Below are positions 33,695 through 43,356 of a stretch of DNA of 64,000 nucleotides, one piece after another. Source of the stretch: Flavobacteriales bacterium (GTDB lineage: Bacteria > Bacteroidota > Bacteroidia > Flavobacteriales > Schleiferiaceae); contig PAND01000010.1 in the NCBI GenBank assembly GCA_002707525.1, positions 6,638 through 70,637 of the forward strand, in the 5' to 3' direction. The notes under the pieces were generated by a model. It saw only the letters and a list, made by a program, of their open reading frames with translations, was not told the origin of the DNA and searched no databases. Position numbers and translations under genes: made by a program. Numbering within the stretch: position 1 is the first letter of the stretch; the number at the start of each line of letters is the position of its first letter.

Positions 33695-35108
33695 TCGTCT
33701 CTTGTTTATTCAACTTTGAGGTCAATTTATTGAACCATTCTCCTGAAAGTAATGATCGGTCTGTTGATGCGCTGTACGTTAATAAGAGAGCAACAGGAGC
33801 AAGGATCAAGGAAGGCAGCCAGCTTGCTAAAGTTACATCCATGAGCATTTCACGTCCCATTTTCTCAAAGGTTGTATTCAAAATGTGAAAAATCAAAAAA
33901 GCTACCGTAGATATAACCAAAGGCAGCCCTATTCCACCTTTTCTTATTATACTTCCAAGCGGCGCACCAATGAAGAACATTATTAATACTGAAACGCCCA
34001 AAGCATATTTCTTGTAGTATTCAATCCAATGACGCATGTATTGTTCTTCTCGCCATTCCATTTCTCGTTTTTGTTGCCGAATGTACTCGAGATTACTCCT
34101 GGCCTTGCGAATGGCTCCTTGAGAGGCCCTAACTCGCATCCCACTATGAAGGTTCTTTATTAAATTCTTACTGAGAATAGCGGCATCACCTGTTGTACCG
34201 TCTATAAAGTTAAACTTATACTTTCCTTGTAGACTTTTTTCAAAATGCGCTTGTCGTTTTTTAATTTGCTTTTCAATGGTATCAGTAGTTGCCAATAACT
34301 GTTCAGTATTGAGCATCATAAAATCCCTACGTCTAGTTTTATATAGGTCTTCATTTGAAAACCCATCCAATGGAAAACGAATAAATGCGGTATCAAAAGA
34401 GCTACGAGCCCATGGCATCTTAAGTCGTTCTTCACGATCTTTTTTAACAATGTCTTCATAGGTTGCACCGTCATGAAGTTCTATTTCTAAATATCGACTT
34501 TCAGCTACTGTTCTCATGTTGCCAGAAGCAGCAGTAAGAACTTTATGATTACCCTTTTTAGTTTCCTTGTGGTCATAAATGTAAATGTCCGTCAACAGTT
34601 GTTCCTCATCCCCCTGTTTTTGTCCAATCTTTAAACTGTAGCCGTCAAATCCATTATAGAAAATACCGGGGGTAATGTGAAATGCAGGTTTACTTTTAGT
34701 GATATTGATTAATAAACTCTGCCCTTTCAAATTTGCTACAGGTATGACGTTATTATAAAAAAAGAATGCTCCGAAAGCAATGAAAATATTTAAAACGACA
34801 AGAGATCTAATTCCTCTAAAGAGTGAAATGCCAGAGCTTTTCATGGCGGCCATTTCATAATGTTCGCCAAAATTTCCAAATGTGAGAAGAGAGGCGAATA
34901 AAATACTTACCGGCAAGGCAAAGGGAACAACGCTAGCAGCCCAATAAAACATTAATTGTATAATGGTGTACCACTCAATTCCTTTTCCGGCTAGATCATC
35001 TATGTACTTCCAAACCATTTGCATGAGAAAAAAGAACACCATAATACCCACTGTTGGAATGAGAGGCTTGATGAAACTTTTTAGTACATACTTATCTAGC
35101 TTGTTCAT
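33687..35108 (-). CDS. LptF/LptG family permease
   Basis: The 473-residue protein is a YjgP/YjgQ-type permease with six membrane helices, three near the N-terminus and three at the end, around a long periplasmic beta-jellyroll. Family marks are MNKLDKYVLKSFIKPLIPTV at the start and APLGSIIRKGGIGLPLVIS near the C-terminus. LptF and LptG with LptB2 lift lipopolysaccharide out of the inner membrane. Whether this is F or G, or acts as a single-subunit permease, cannot be told. It lies 3 bases after the lolA-like gene. Confidence 0.9.
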   Translation of the reverse strand: MNKLDKYVLKSFIKPLIPTVGIMVFFFLMQMVWKYIDDLAGKGIEWYTIIQLMFYWAASVVPFALPVSILFASLLTFGNFGEHYEMAAMKSSGISLFRGIRSLVVLNIFIAFGAFFFYNNVIPVANLKGQSLLINITKSKPAFHITPGIFYNGFDGYSLKIGQKQGDEEQLLTDIYIYDHKETKKGNHKVLTAASGNMRTVAESRYLEIELHDGATYEDIVKKDREERLKMPWARSSFDTAFIRFPLDGFSNEDLYKTRRRDFMMLNTEQLLATTDTIEKQIKKRQAHFEKSLQGKYKFNFIDGTTGDAAILSKNLIKNLHSGMRVRASQGAIRKARSNLEYIRQQKREMEWREEQYMRHWIEYYKKYALGVSVLIMFFIGAPLGSIIRKGGIGLPLVISTVAFLIFHILNTTFEKMGREMLMDVTLASWLPSLILAPVALLLTYSASTDRSLLSGEWFNKLTSKLNKQETNA

Positions 35109-35111
35109 GTA

Positions 35112-35732
35112 TTAAAGGCGATAGAACCCTAAAAACTCTTGCGCATTGATATTGAATAACTCTATGTTTAATGAAGCATTTACTTCATACGTATCCACAG
35201 AAAAAATATTGTTTGAACCGTTGTTGCCAAATTGAGTGTAGTTGTCTAACAACATGGTTTTCATGTTTACACCAATGAGTATCTCTTTTATATCCTCACT
35301 GCTAACGGGTTTAAGACGTATATATTGCACCACCTTGCCTTGTTCTGTAGCCCGTCCAGCCATTTTATAACTGTACCCGTTTTGGTATGTTTTCAAAATA
35401 TCCGCTGGACTTAAGCTGACCTCATCATCAGTAGCAGTAACCTCAATTTCTTCATCCTCCGGATAAATGAGGTAGGCTTTGCTTCCATCTGAAAGAAATT
35501 CAAAAGCATCAGTCTTCACTCTTACCTTTTCTCCAATAGAAAACAATTCACCCTTAGAACTTCTTTTTTTAATACCCCCGTTACTAGGTACTTCCATTGT
35601 ATTGGTGAACCATATGTGCTGCGATTCCAAAGCAAGCGTACTTTCATAGACCTGATTTAATAGCTTCTTGGCTTCTTCATGACTTTGACTAATCAACATG
35701 AAGGGCATAAATAGTAGGGCAAATATTCTCAT
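35112..35732 (-). CDS. Outer-membrane lipoprotein carrier LolA-like
   Basis: The 206-residue protein has a signal peptide (about 1-18, ends MLISQS) and the LolA-type beta-barrel: GELFSIGEKVRVKTD, LSDGSKAYLIYPEDEE, then GYSYKMAGRATEQ. LolA carries lipoproteins from LolCDE to the outer membrane. Sequence identity looks low, as usual in Bacteroidota, so the call rests on fold features and on the ftsK-lolA neighbourhood. ATG 35732 is better than TTG 35741, since it opens straight into the signal sequence. The window shows no lolB. Confidence 0.8.
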   Translation of the reverse strand: MRIFALLFMPFMLISQSHEEAKKLLNQVYESTLALESQHIWFTNTMEVPSNGGIKKRSSKGELFSIGEKVRVKTDAFEFLSDGSKAYLIYPEDEEIEVTATDDEVSLSPADILKTYQNGYSYKMAGRATEQGKVVQYIRLKPVSSEDIKEILIGVNMKTMLLDNYTQFGNNGSNNIFSVDTYEVNASLNIELFNINAQEFLGFYRL

Positions 35733-35742
35733 GAGTCGCAAT

Positions 35743-38172
35743 TTACGTATCTCCTTTCAATTTCTGTTCCAATGCAATATCATCCACTACTAAAACTTGC
35801 CTAGCCTTTGATCCTTCAAAAGGTCCAAGTATGCCTGCAGCTTCTAATTGGTCTACAATGCGCCCTGCTCTGTTGTATCCAAGTTTCAGTTTTCTTTGAA
35901 TCATTGACGTGGAGCCTTGTTGTGAGGCTACCACTAATCTAGCGGCATCTTCGAAAAGTACATCACGATCTTGAGGGTCAATTTCTCCTACACCGCTACT
36001 TTCCTCACCAACATATTCTGGAAGTTGATAGGCCGTAGGGTATGCTTGCTGATTCCCTATGAAATCACAAATCTCTTCAACTTCTGGCGTGTCAACAAAG
36101 GCACATTGCAAACGAACGAGGTCTGAACCTTGAGAGAAAAGCATATCGCCTTTGCCTATAAGTTGATCTGCACCTCCTGCATCTAATATGGTTCTTGAAT
36201 CAATTTTTGAAGTTACCCTAAAGGCAGCTCTCGCAGGGAAATTAGCCTTGATGATACCTGTGATAACATTTACCGAAGGACGCTGAGTGGCCACAATGAG
36301 GTGAATTCCGATTGCTCTTGCCAACTGTGCAAGTCGTGCAATGGGCATTTCCACTTCTTTGCCTGCCGTCATGATTAAATCTGCAAATTCATCAATAACT
36401 AAAACTATATAGGGTAGGAAGCGATGCCCTTCCTCTGGGTTGAGTCTGCGTGCAATGAATTTAGCGTTGTATTCTTTAATATTTCTGACCATGGCACCTT
36501 TTAGAAGCTCATAACGGTTGTCCATTTCAATACATAAACTATTTAATGTATTGACCACCTTCGTTGTATCTGTGATAATCGCTTCATCAGAATCCGGCAA
36601 TACAGCTAGGTAATGCCTTTCAATTTTATTGTATAATGTCAATTCAACCTTCTTAGGGTCAACAAGAACAAATTTTAATTGAGAAGGGTGCTTCTTGTAT
36701 AGAAGTGAGGTAAGGATTGCATTTAAACCCACTGATTTCCCTTGACCTGTGGCACCGGCCATTAAGAGGTGTGGCATCTTTGCAAGATCAAATACAAAAT
36801 TTTCATTGGTGATAGTTCTACCCATCGCCACGGGCAATTCCATTTTAGCCTGCTGAAATCGCTTGCTGGAGATAACTTGTTTCATACTCACCATCTGTGG
36901 ACTCGCATTTGGAACTTCAATGCCTATGGTTCCTTTTCCAGGGATTGGTGCTATTATTCTAATACCTAAGGCTGCTAAACTTAAGGCGATATCATCCTCT
37001 AAATTTTTTATTTTTGAGATTCGTATTCCTGCAGCTGGAACAATTTCATATAAGGTTACAGTAGGACCTATAGTGGCTTTAATCTCCTTGATTTCAATGT
37101 TATAATTGCGAAGAGTATCAACAATATTATTCTTATTCTTTTCAATTTCCTCTTTGTCAAATGTGATTTGTCCATCACCATATTGCTCTAACAATTCAAT
37201 TCCCGGTAATCGGAATCTACTCAAATCTAACGTGGGATCGTATTCACCAAAATCCTTGACTTTTTGGTTGAGCTCTTTTTTGGTAGCCTCTTCGTCTTGA
37301 TGAACCTCTACTTTTACTTCAAAATCTTCCTCTTTAGATACATCATTGGATACCAATATTTTTGATGCCTCTAATTCTTCCTGCTGCATCACCTCTTTTA
37401 CTGGGATCTCAGTGGTTAATTCGGATTCATCATTAGATTCAATATCTTCTTCTGTTTCGCTATTAGAAAAAGTGAGTACTGTTTTAGCTTCAGGTTCTGT
37501 AGATTCATTCTGCATTAGGCGCTCTGAATCGTCCGTTTCACCATTATTGATTGAGCGTTTTCTTGAAGGAACACGCAGCCTATTAATTTTAAAAGTTACA
37601 ATCAAGTAGAGCGCTGTAATTCCAAGCAGAAGCAGGTAAATACCCAAAGAACCCAGCTTGACAACCAAATAGTTAGAAAAGTAATACGCAGTAATACCAC
37701 CAAGAACAGTTGGATGTGCAGGTACAAGCGTAGATATGAATACACTAAGGATGAATATAATTATTAGAGTATGATTTAATAAGCTAACTGGTTTTAATCT
37801 TCTGAATTCAAATGCTATCCTCAAGCCTAGGGCAAAAATGTAAAAAGCAAATAAAATGCCGCTTATACCAAAACCTCTTAGCATGAATAACCATCCAATC
37901 CTATGTCCTAAAGTTCCAAGTAGATTAGCGGCTGTTAACTTTTCAAGTGCTACATCTTCAGAAGTGTTGAGGCTAAAATCCTCTGTCCAATTCCATAGAA
38001 AGCTGATTTCTGCAAAAAAAATGAAAGCACTCATGAATAGAAGCATCACTCCAAAAAATATTTTTGCAGTGGGGTCATTAAAAACTTCCTTTGTTTGGAA
38101 AAAAAAATGCTTGACTACACCAACAAACTTTTGAGTTGATTTCTTCTTGGAAGCTTCTTTTTTTGTTGCCAT
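35743..38172 (-). CDS. ftsK: DNA translocase FtsK/SpoIIIE
   Basis: FtsK pumps DNA through the closing septum and activates dimer resolution at dif. The 809-residue protein has four to five membrane helices (about 30-200), an acidic linker (about 220-310), and the alpha/beta motor with Walker A GATGQGKSVGLNAIL (about 469-483) and Walker B YIVLVIDEFADLI. A C-terminal winged-helix gamma domain follows (QRKLKLGYNRAGRIVDQL). I use ATG 38172: it has a TAnnTTTG box 21-28 bases upstream, whereas the GTG at 38229 lies beyond that promoter. It heads the run toward lolA and lptF. Confidence 0.95.
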   Translation of the reverse strand: MATKKEASKKKSTQKFVGVVKHFFFQTKEVFNDPTAKIFFGVMLLFMSAFIFFAEISFLWNWTEDFSLNTSEDVALEKLTAANLLGTLGHRIGWLFMLRGFGISGILFAFYIFALGLRIAFEFRRLKPVSLLNHTLIIIFILSVFISTLVPAHPTVLGGITAYYFSNYLVVKLGSLGIYLLLLGITALYLIVTFKINRLRVPSRKRSINNGETDDSERLMQNESTEPEAKTVLTFSNSETEEDIESNDESELTTEIPVKEVMQQEELEASKILVSNDVSKEEDFEVKVEVHQDEEATKKELNQKVKDFGEYDPTLDLSRFRLPGIELLEQYGDGQITFDKEEIEKNKNNIVDTLRNYNIEIKEIKATIGPTVTLYEIVPAAGIRISKIKNLEDDIALSLAALGIRIIAPIPGKGTIGIEVPNASPQMVSMKQVISSKRFQQAKMELPVAMGRTITNENFVFDLAKMPHLLMAGATGQGKSVGLNAILTSLLYKKHPSQLKFVLVDPKKVELTLYNKIERHYLAVLPDSDEAIITDTTKVVNTLNSLCIEMDNRYELLKGAMVRNIKEYNAKFIARRLNPEEGHRFLPYIVLVIDEFADLIMTAGKEVEMPIARLAQLARAIGIHLIVATQRPSVNVITGIIKANFPARAAFRVTSKIDSRTILDAGGADQLIGKGDMLFSQGSDLVRLQCAFVDTPEVEEICDFIGNQQAYPTAYQLPEYVGEESSGVGEIDPQDRDVLFEDAARLVVASQQGSTSMIQRKLKLGYNRAGRIVDQLEAAGILGPFEGSKARQVLVVDDIALEQKLKGDT

Positions 38173-38192
38173 AGTCGTATTGCTAGTACTAT

Positions 38193-38200
38193 CAAAAATA
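38193..38200 (-). promoter_or_regulatory. Likely ftsK promoter -7 box
   Basis: The minus strand reads TATTTTTG (TAnnTTTG). TTT lies 18 bases upstream, one mismatch from the -33 TTG. Transcription would begin about 13 bases before the ATG at 38172. Confidence 0.45.
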
Positions 38201-38257
38201 GTTCGTTGCAGGTTAGTAAAAGCGCTCACTTAAATGGCGTTATCAACACATTTAATC

Positions 38258-38265
38258 TATTTTTG
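38258..38265 (+). promoter_or_regulatory. Likely promoter -7 box for the deiminase gene
   Basis: TATTTTTG on the plus strand matches TAnnTTTG, with a start about 13 bases before the ATG at 38285. Its place argues against translation beginning at the ATG 38234. It pairs back to back with the ftsK box. Confidence 0.4.
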
Positions 38266-38284
38266 TAATCCATTAATTCACAGC

Positions 38285-39199
38285 ATGCAAATAAACCCAA
38301 AGGTCAAAACGGAATACGGTAGGCTCCATACTGTTGTAGTTGGAGTGGCACGTGATATGGGAGGAATACCATCCGTAGAAGATTGTTATGATGCAAGAAG
38401 CAGGGAGAGCGTTTTGTTAGAAACGTTTCCAACGCAGGAAGATTGTATTGATCAGGTAACAAGATTGGTTGAACGGCTTAAGTCATTAGGAGTAGATGTG
38501 CTTAGGCCTTCGGTGCTGGACAAGACGAATCAGATTTTCACTAGAGATATAGGATTTGTGATTGATAATCAGTTCATTCTGCCGAATATTATTGAGGACA
38601 GGCAAGAAGAACTCGGCGCTATTGAATTCTTATTGAATGCCATACCTTCTTCTAACATTATCATGCTGCCAATTGATTGCTTTGCGGAAGGAGGAGATAT
38701 CATCCTGCACAATACGCATGTTTTTGTTGGGGTTAGTAATAATGAAACCTTTGAGACATACCAGACTGCTCGTACTAATAGTATTGGATTTGACTACTTA
38801 CAAGATGAATTTCCTGCATTGAAGTTCAAGGCTTTTGAGTTGTTCAAAGACGACACAAATCCTCGCAAGGGTTCATTGCATCTAGATTGCGCATTTCAGC
38901 CAATAGGTGATGCATTGTTATTTGCGCCTCACTTATTCAAAAAAACCGGTGATATAGCATGGATTGAAAACTACTTTGGTAAAGAGAATATTTTTTATTG
39001 CACCAAGGATGAAGCGTATGAATTACACACAAATGTGTTAAGTATAGGCCCAAAAGAAGTTTTGGTCAGTTCGGATGCCATTCGATTGCAAGATTGGTTG
39101 CGTGATAGAGGGTATACAGTGCATGCAATTGTCTACAACGAAGTGGCTAAAATGGGTGGATTGTTGCGTTGCAGCACCATGCCTTTAATAAGAGAATAA
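38285..39199 (+). CDS. Dimethylarginine dimethylaminohydrolase/arginine-deiminase family protein
   Basis: The 304-residue protein belongs to the guanidino-modifying (amidinotransferase/deiminase) fold. The substrate acidic motif is FAEGGDIILH (about 127-136), the catalytic His is in GSLHLDCAF (about 195-203), and the Cys is in GGLLRCSTMP near the end. It should hydrolyse arginine or a methylated or modified form; exact substrate is unknown. ATG 38285 is preferred because a -7 box overlaps the upstream ATG 38234 region and the family starts close to this Met. It abuts the next gene with no gap. Confidence 0.84.
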   Translation: MQINPKVKTEYGRLHTVVVGVARDMGGIPSVEDCYDARSRESVLLETFPTQEDCIDQVTRLVERLKSLGVDVLRPSVLDKTNQIFTRDIGFVIDNQFILPNIIEDRQEELGAIEFLLNAIPSSNIIMLPIDCFAEGGDIILHNTHVFVGVSNNETFETYQTARTNSIGFDYLQDEFPALKFKAFELFKDDTNPRKGSLHLDCAFQPIGDALLFAPHLFKKTGDIAWIENYFGKENIFYCTKDEAYELHTNVLSIGPKEVLVSSDAIRLQDWLRDRGYTVHAIVYNEVAKMGGLLRCSTMPLIRE

Positions 39200-40147
39200 A
39201 TGACCAAAAATGCTACTAACGCCATTTTAATGATTCGTCCCATTCGATTTGGAATGAATGCGCAGACGGCAGTGGATAATTTTTACCAGCATATTGAGGC
39301 TGCAGGCGAGGAAGGCGAAGACAACAAAAAGGCTCAGGCGGAATTTGACGTTTTTGTAGTCAAATTGCGACATGCTGGAGTGCATGTAGTTGAATTACAA
39401 GACAGCGAAGACCCTCATACGCCGGACAGTGTATTTCCAAACAATTGGATAAGCATGCATGAAGATGGCACAGTAGTGCTTTACCCAATGAAAGCAGAAA
39501 ATAGACGCTTTGAACGTCGTAGCGATATTGGGCAAATTCTACAAGACGAAGGATTTACAATAAAAGAAGTTTATGACATCTCCCATGCTGAAGATCAACA
39601 AAGGTTTTTAGAAGGAACGGGGTGTATCATCTTTGATCACGACCAGAAGATTGCGTACATGGCACGCAGTCAACGGGCTGATGACCAATTGTTTGAAGAT
39701 TTATGTCAAAGGTTAGGGTACGATTCAGTAGTCTTTGGTGCATTTCAAGACACGCCTAATGGAAGACATCCTATTTATCACACGAACGTATTGATGTGCA
39801 TGACAGATAAGTATGCGGTCCTTTGCGCAGATGCCATTGATAATGTAGAGGAGCGAAAACTTGTAATAGACAAAATAAAGAATAGTGGTAAGGAATTGCT
39901 ATTCATATCAGAGGCGCAAAAGCATCAGTTTGGTGGAAACATGCTGTTAGTAGAGGGTCAAAACAAATCGTTGAATTTAGTCATGAGTACAAGTGCATTT
40001 GATTCATTAACGGAAAAACAACTCGATTTCATTTATAGTTATCATAACATTATACATACGGATTTGAAGACGATTGAAACTCTAGGCGGGGGAAGTGCTC
40101 GATGCATGCTCGCTGAGATATATTTGCCAAACAAGAGTCGCGCATGA
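39200..40147 (+). CDS. ctlX: Citrulline-utilization hydrolase CtlX-like
   Basis: The 315-residue protein is also of the amidinotransferase/deiminase fold and has the CtlX pattern: MIRPIRFGMNAQTAVDNFYQ (about 11-30), DSVFPNNWISMHEDG, EGTGCIIFD, HTNVLMC with the catalytic His, and LGGGSARCMLAE with the Cys near the C-terminus. CtlX in Francisella is linked to citrulline use; the Bacteroidota role is not settled. It starts right after the first deiminase and overlaps argS by four bases (ATGA), so arginine-related enzymes and arginyl-tRNA synthetase are co-expressed. Confidence 0.82.
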   Translation: MTKNATNAILMIRPIRFGMNAQTAVDNFYQHIEAAGEEGEDNKKAQAEFDVFVVKLRHAGVHVVELQDSEDPHTPDSVFPNNWISMHEDGTVVLYPMKAENRRFERRSDIGQILQDEGFTIKEVYDISHAEDQQRFLEGTGCIIFDHDQKIAYMARSQRADDQLFEDLCQRLGYDSVVFGAFQDTPNGRHPIYHTNVLMCMTDKYAVLCADAIDNVEERKLVIDKIKNSGKELLFISEAQKHQFGGNMLLVEGQNKSLNLVMSTSAFDSLTEKQLDFIYSYHNIIHTDLKTIETLGGGSARCMLAEIYLPNKSRA

Positions 40148-41895
40148 ATTTGGAACAACATATTGAAGCTGTTATTCAGGAATTGTACGGAGTTAAATTC
40201 TCTGTGGAATTACAGGAAACAAGAAAAGAATTTGAGGGTGATCTCACTTTGGTAGTTTTTCCTATAGTTAGGGAGGCGAAAAAGGCACCAGAAATAGTTG
40301 CAAACGAGATTGGCGCAGCCCTGCTGTCTAATGAAGTTGTACAGTCGTTTAATGTGGTCAAGGGATTTTTGAATCTAGGTTTAGACAAGACAGGTTATGT
40401 TTCTGATTTAAAAGATTTTATAAATTCAAAATTAGGACTCCCTGTTCCAAAAAGCAAGGGCAAATACATTGTAGAATACAGTTCTCCCAACACAAACAAA
40501 CCGCTTCATTTAGGTCACATTAGGAATAACCTTCTAGGTTATTCTGTGAGCCAAATTTTAAAGGCTAGCGGGATAGATGTGGTTAAAGTTCAAATTATCA
40601 ATGATCGTGGAATTCATATTTGTAAATCCATGTTAGCTTGGCAAGAAGAAGGTAATGGCGAAACACCACAAAGCGCAGGTTTGAAAGGCGACCATCTTGT
40701 GGGTAAGTATTACGTGAAGTTTGATCAACGTTATAAAGCTGAGATTAAGGATTTAATGACGTCTGGTGTAGCAGAAGAATTGGCTAAAAAGCAGGCTCCT
40801 TCTATTATTAAAGCTCAAGAGATGCTATTAAAGTGGGAGCAAGGCGATACTGACGTTGTTGATTTGTGGAAAACCATGAATAGTTGGGTCTACGAAGGTT
40901 TTAATGCCACATATAGTAAATTGGGAGTTGATTTTGATAAAAACTATTACGAGAGTAACACCTATGTTTTAGGTAAAGACGATGTAGCAAAAGGCTTGGA
41001 AAAAGGAGTCTTTTATCAGAAAGAAGACAGTTCGGTCTGGATCAATCTAGAAGATGATGGATTAGACCATAAACTCGTGTTGAGAAGTGATGGAACTTCT
41101 GTGTACATGACTCAAGATATTGGAACAGCAATCCAGCGCTTCAAGGATTTTGACGCAAAAGGAATGACCTATGTTGTTGGTAATGAGCAAGATTACCATT
41201 TTAAAGTCCTTTTCCTCATTTTAAAGCGATTAGGTTATTCTTGGGCTGACGGTCTCCATCATTTAAGTTACGGTATGGTGGATTTGCCAACAGGTAAAAT
41301 GAAATCAAGAGAGGGAACAGTAGTAGATGCAGACGACCTCATTGATAGTATGATTGCAGACGCAGCCTCTATTTCAATGGAGTTAGGCAAAATTGATGGA
41401 TTTAGTGAGGAAGAGCAAATGAACTTATTTAATACATTAGGTTTAGGTGCTTTAAAGTATTTCATTTTAAAAGTTGATCCTAAAAAACGGATGCTTTTTA
41501 ATCCTGCGGATAGCATTGATTTTAATGGAAATACGGGGCCATTCATACAGTACACTTACGCTAGGATACAGAGTTTACAGCGTAAAGCGAATAATGTAGT
41601 TGATGTAGACTGGTTAGATGTCATTCCAAATGAAGAAGAAACCACGCTCATAAAGGCTCTTTTAGAATTTCCCGATACTATTGAAAAATCAGCGAGAAAC
41701 TTAAGTCCAGCGCGTTTAGCCAATTACGCATATGAATTGGTGAAAAAGTACAATGTTTTTTACCACAACAACAGTATCCTTCATGCCAATGAAGAAAAAA
41801 CCATTGCCTTCCGATTGACGTTAAGTAAAACAGTTGGAGAGGTCATTAAAGAATCAATGAATTGCTTGGGCATCCAAGTACCTAATAGAATGTAA
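40144..41895 (+). CDS. argS: Arginine--tRNA ligase
   Basis: ArgS charges tRNA-Arg. The 583-residue class I synthetase has an N-terminal tRNA-recognition Add-1 domain, then SSPNTNKPLHLGHIRNNLLG (about 113-132) holding the HIGH-like site HLGH, and a KMSKS-like GKMKSREGT (about 386-394). A helical anticodon-binding domain (DALR) closes the protein. The KMSKS variant is normal for ArgS. It follows ctlX with a four-base overlap. Confidence 0.97.
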   Translation: MNLEQHIEAVIQELYGVKFSVELQETRKEFEGDLTLVVFPIVREAKKAPEIVANEIGAALLSNEVVQSFNVVKGFLNLGLDKTGYVSDLKDFINSKLGLPVPKSKGKYIVEYSSPNTNKPLHLGHIRNNLLGYSVSQILKASGIDVVKVQIINDRGIHICKSMLAWQEEGNGETPQSAGLKGDHLVGKYYVKFDQRYKAEIKDLMTSGVAEELAKKQAPSIIKAQEMLLKWEQGDTDVVDLWKTMNSWVYEGFNATYSKLGVDFDKNYYESNTYVLGKDDVAKGLEKGVFYQKEDSSVWINLEDDGLDHKLVLRSDGTSVYMTQDIGTAIQRFKDFDAKGMTYVVGNEQDYHFKVLFLILKRLGYSWADGLHHLSYGMVDLPTGKMKSREGTVVDADDLIDSMIADAASISMELGKIDGFSEEEQMNLFNTLGLGALKYFILKVDPKKRMLFNPADSIDFNGNTGPFIQYTYARIQSLQRKANNVVDVDWLDVIPNEEETTLIKALLEFPDTIEKSARNLSPARLANYAYELVKKYNVFYHNNSILHANEEKTIAFRLTLSKTVGEVIKESMNCLGIQVPNRM

Positions 41896-41897
41896 TT

Positions 41898-43355
41898 ATG
41901 AGTAAACAAATTCGGGTTTTAGAGCCCGCCTCCGTATGGAATCACTTCGCAGACTTGAACGCGGTTCCGAGACCTTCTAAAAAAGAAGAACGTGTCATTC
42001 AATTTATGGTAGACTTTGGAAATAGTTTGGGTCTACCCACTGAAGTAGATCATATAGGCAATGTGTTTATTAGAAAAGAGGCCACTGCAGGCATGGGGGA
42101 GAGAACTCCAATAGTTCTTCAAGCACACTTGGATATGGTTCACCAAAAAAATAATGATACTGATTTTAACTTTGATACCCAAGGCATTGACATGTATGTT
42201 GACGGCGACTGGGTGAAGGCTAGAGGAACAACATTGGGAGCAGATAATGGTATGGGCGTTGCTTATATTATGGCTTTATTGAGCTCTAAGGACATACCTC
42301 ATCCTGCTATTGATGCACTCTTCACGATTGATGAGGAAACCGGTATGACCGGTGCCCTAGAACTTAAGGGAGGTATGCTTCACGGTAAAATCCTGCTGAA
42401 CATAGATACCGAAGACGATGATGAACTCACCATTGGTTGCGCGGGAGGAATAGATATCAACGCTACAAGAGAAGTGGCCATGGAAGTAGCACCTGCAGAT
42501 TATACTGGATTTAAAATCATACTTCGTGGCCTAAGTGGAGGGCACAGCGGAATGGATATTCACAAAGGCCTTGGTAATGCCAATAAGCTTATGAATCGTA
42601 TTTTAGACCGAGTAGGTCATGATGTTCGATTGGCGCACTTAGATGGAGGTGGATTAAGAAATGCTATACCAAGGGAAAGCATGGCTATAGTAGCTGTTCC
42701 TAATGTTCTAGTCGCAGATTTTAAGCAAACTCTGTCAATTATTCATGATGAGTTAGCCTCTGAATATGGCACTACGGATCCCAATATAGAGCTTGTCTGT
42801 AACCCAGTACAAGAGCCGCTACGAGTGGTGCAAAATGAGCTGAAGGAGTCGCTAATCACTGCGATTTACGCGAATCCAAACGGTATTTATCGCATGTCGC
42901 CTGATATTGAAGGCTTAGTTCAAACTTCAAATAATACCGCCCGTGTGTTATTAGAGGATGGTCAACTAACTGTCCTTTGCTTAACGAGAAGTTCTGTAGA
43001 AAGTGAAAAAATGGATTTGGCACGTGCTATTGCACGAAATTTTGAATCCATTGGTTGTTCAGTAGAATGTACTGGTAATTACCCCGGTTGGACCCCAAAT
43101 CCTAAAAGTGCCATTCTTACTACAATGAGCGGATTATATAGGGATTTATACAAGGAAGAACCAAGAGTAAATGCCTGTCATGCAGGTTTAGAATGTGGGA
43201 TCTTAGGAACAAATTACCCAGAAATGGAATTGATTTCATTTGGACCTAACATCCGTGGGGCGCACAGTCCCGATGAGAAATGTCAAATTTCTTCCGTTCA
43301 GAAAAGCTGGGAGTTTTTCCTTGCTACATTAGAAAATATTCCAAACGTAGTGTAA
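41898..43355 (+). CDS. pepD: Aminoacyl-histidine dipeptidase
   Basis: The 485-residue M20 metallopeptidase matches PepD, which cleaves Xaa-His dipeptides and other small peptides. Metal residues lie in LQAHLDMVHQ (about 74-83), ADNGMGVAY (about 114-122) and TIDEETGMTGAL (about 144-155), and a later IRGAHSPDEKCQI. The lid dimerisation domain is in the middle. It is cytoplasmic, with no signal peptide. It sits 2 bases after argS and 1 base before ffh. Confidence 0.9.
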   Translation: MSKQIRVLEPASVWNHFADLNAVPRPSKKEERVIQFMVDFGNSLGLPTEVDHIGNVFIRKEATAGMGERTPIVLQAHLDMVHQKNNDTDFNFDTQGIDMYVDGDWVKARGTTLGADNGMGVAYIMALLSSKDIPHPAIDALFTIDEETGMTGALELKGGMLHGKILLNIDTEDDDELTIGCAGGIDINATREVAMEVAPADYTGFKIILRGLSGGHSGMDIHKGLGNANKLMNRILDRVGHDVRLAHLDGGGLRNAIPRESMAIVAVPNVLVADFKQTLSIIHDELASEYGTTDPNIELVCNPVQEPLRVVQNELKESLITAIYANPNGIYRMSPDIEGLVQTSNNTARVLLEDGQLTVLCLTRSSVESEKMDLARAIARNFESIGCSVECTGNYPGWTPNPKSAILTTMSGLYRDLYKEEPRVNACHAGLECGILGTNYPEMELISFGPNIRGAHSPDEKCQISSVQKSWEFFLATLENIPNVV

Positions 43356-43356
43356 C

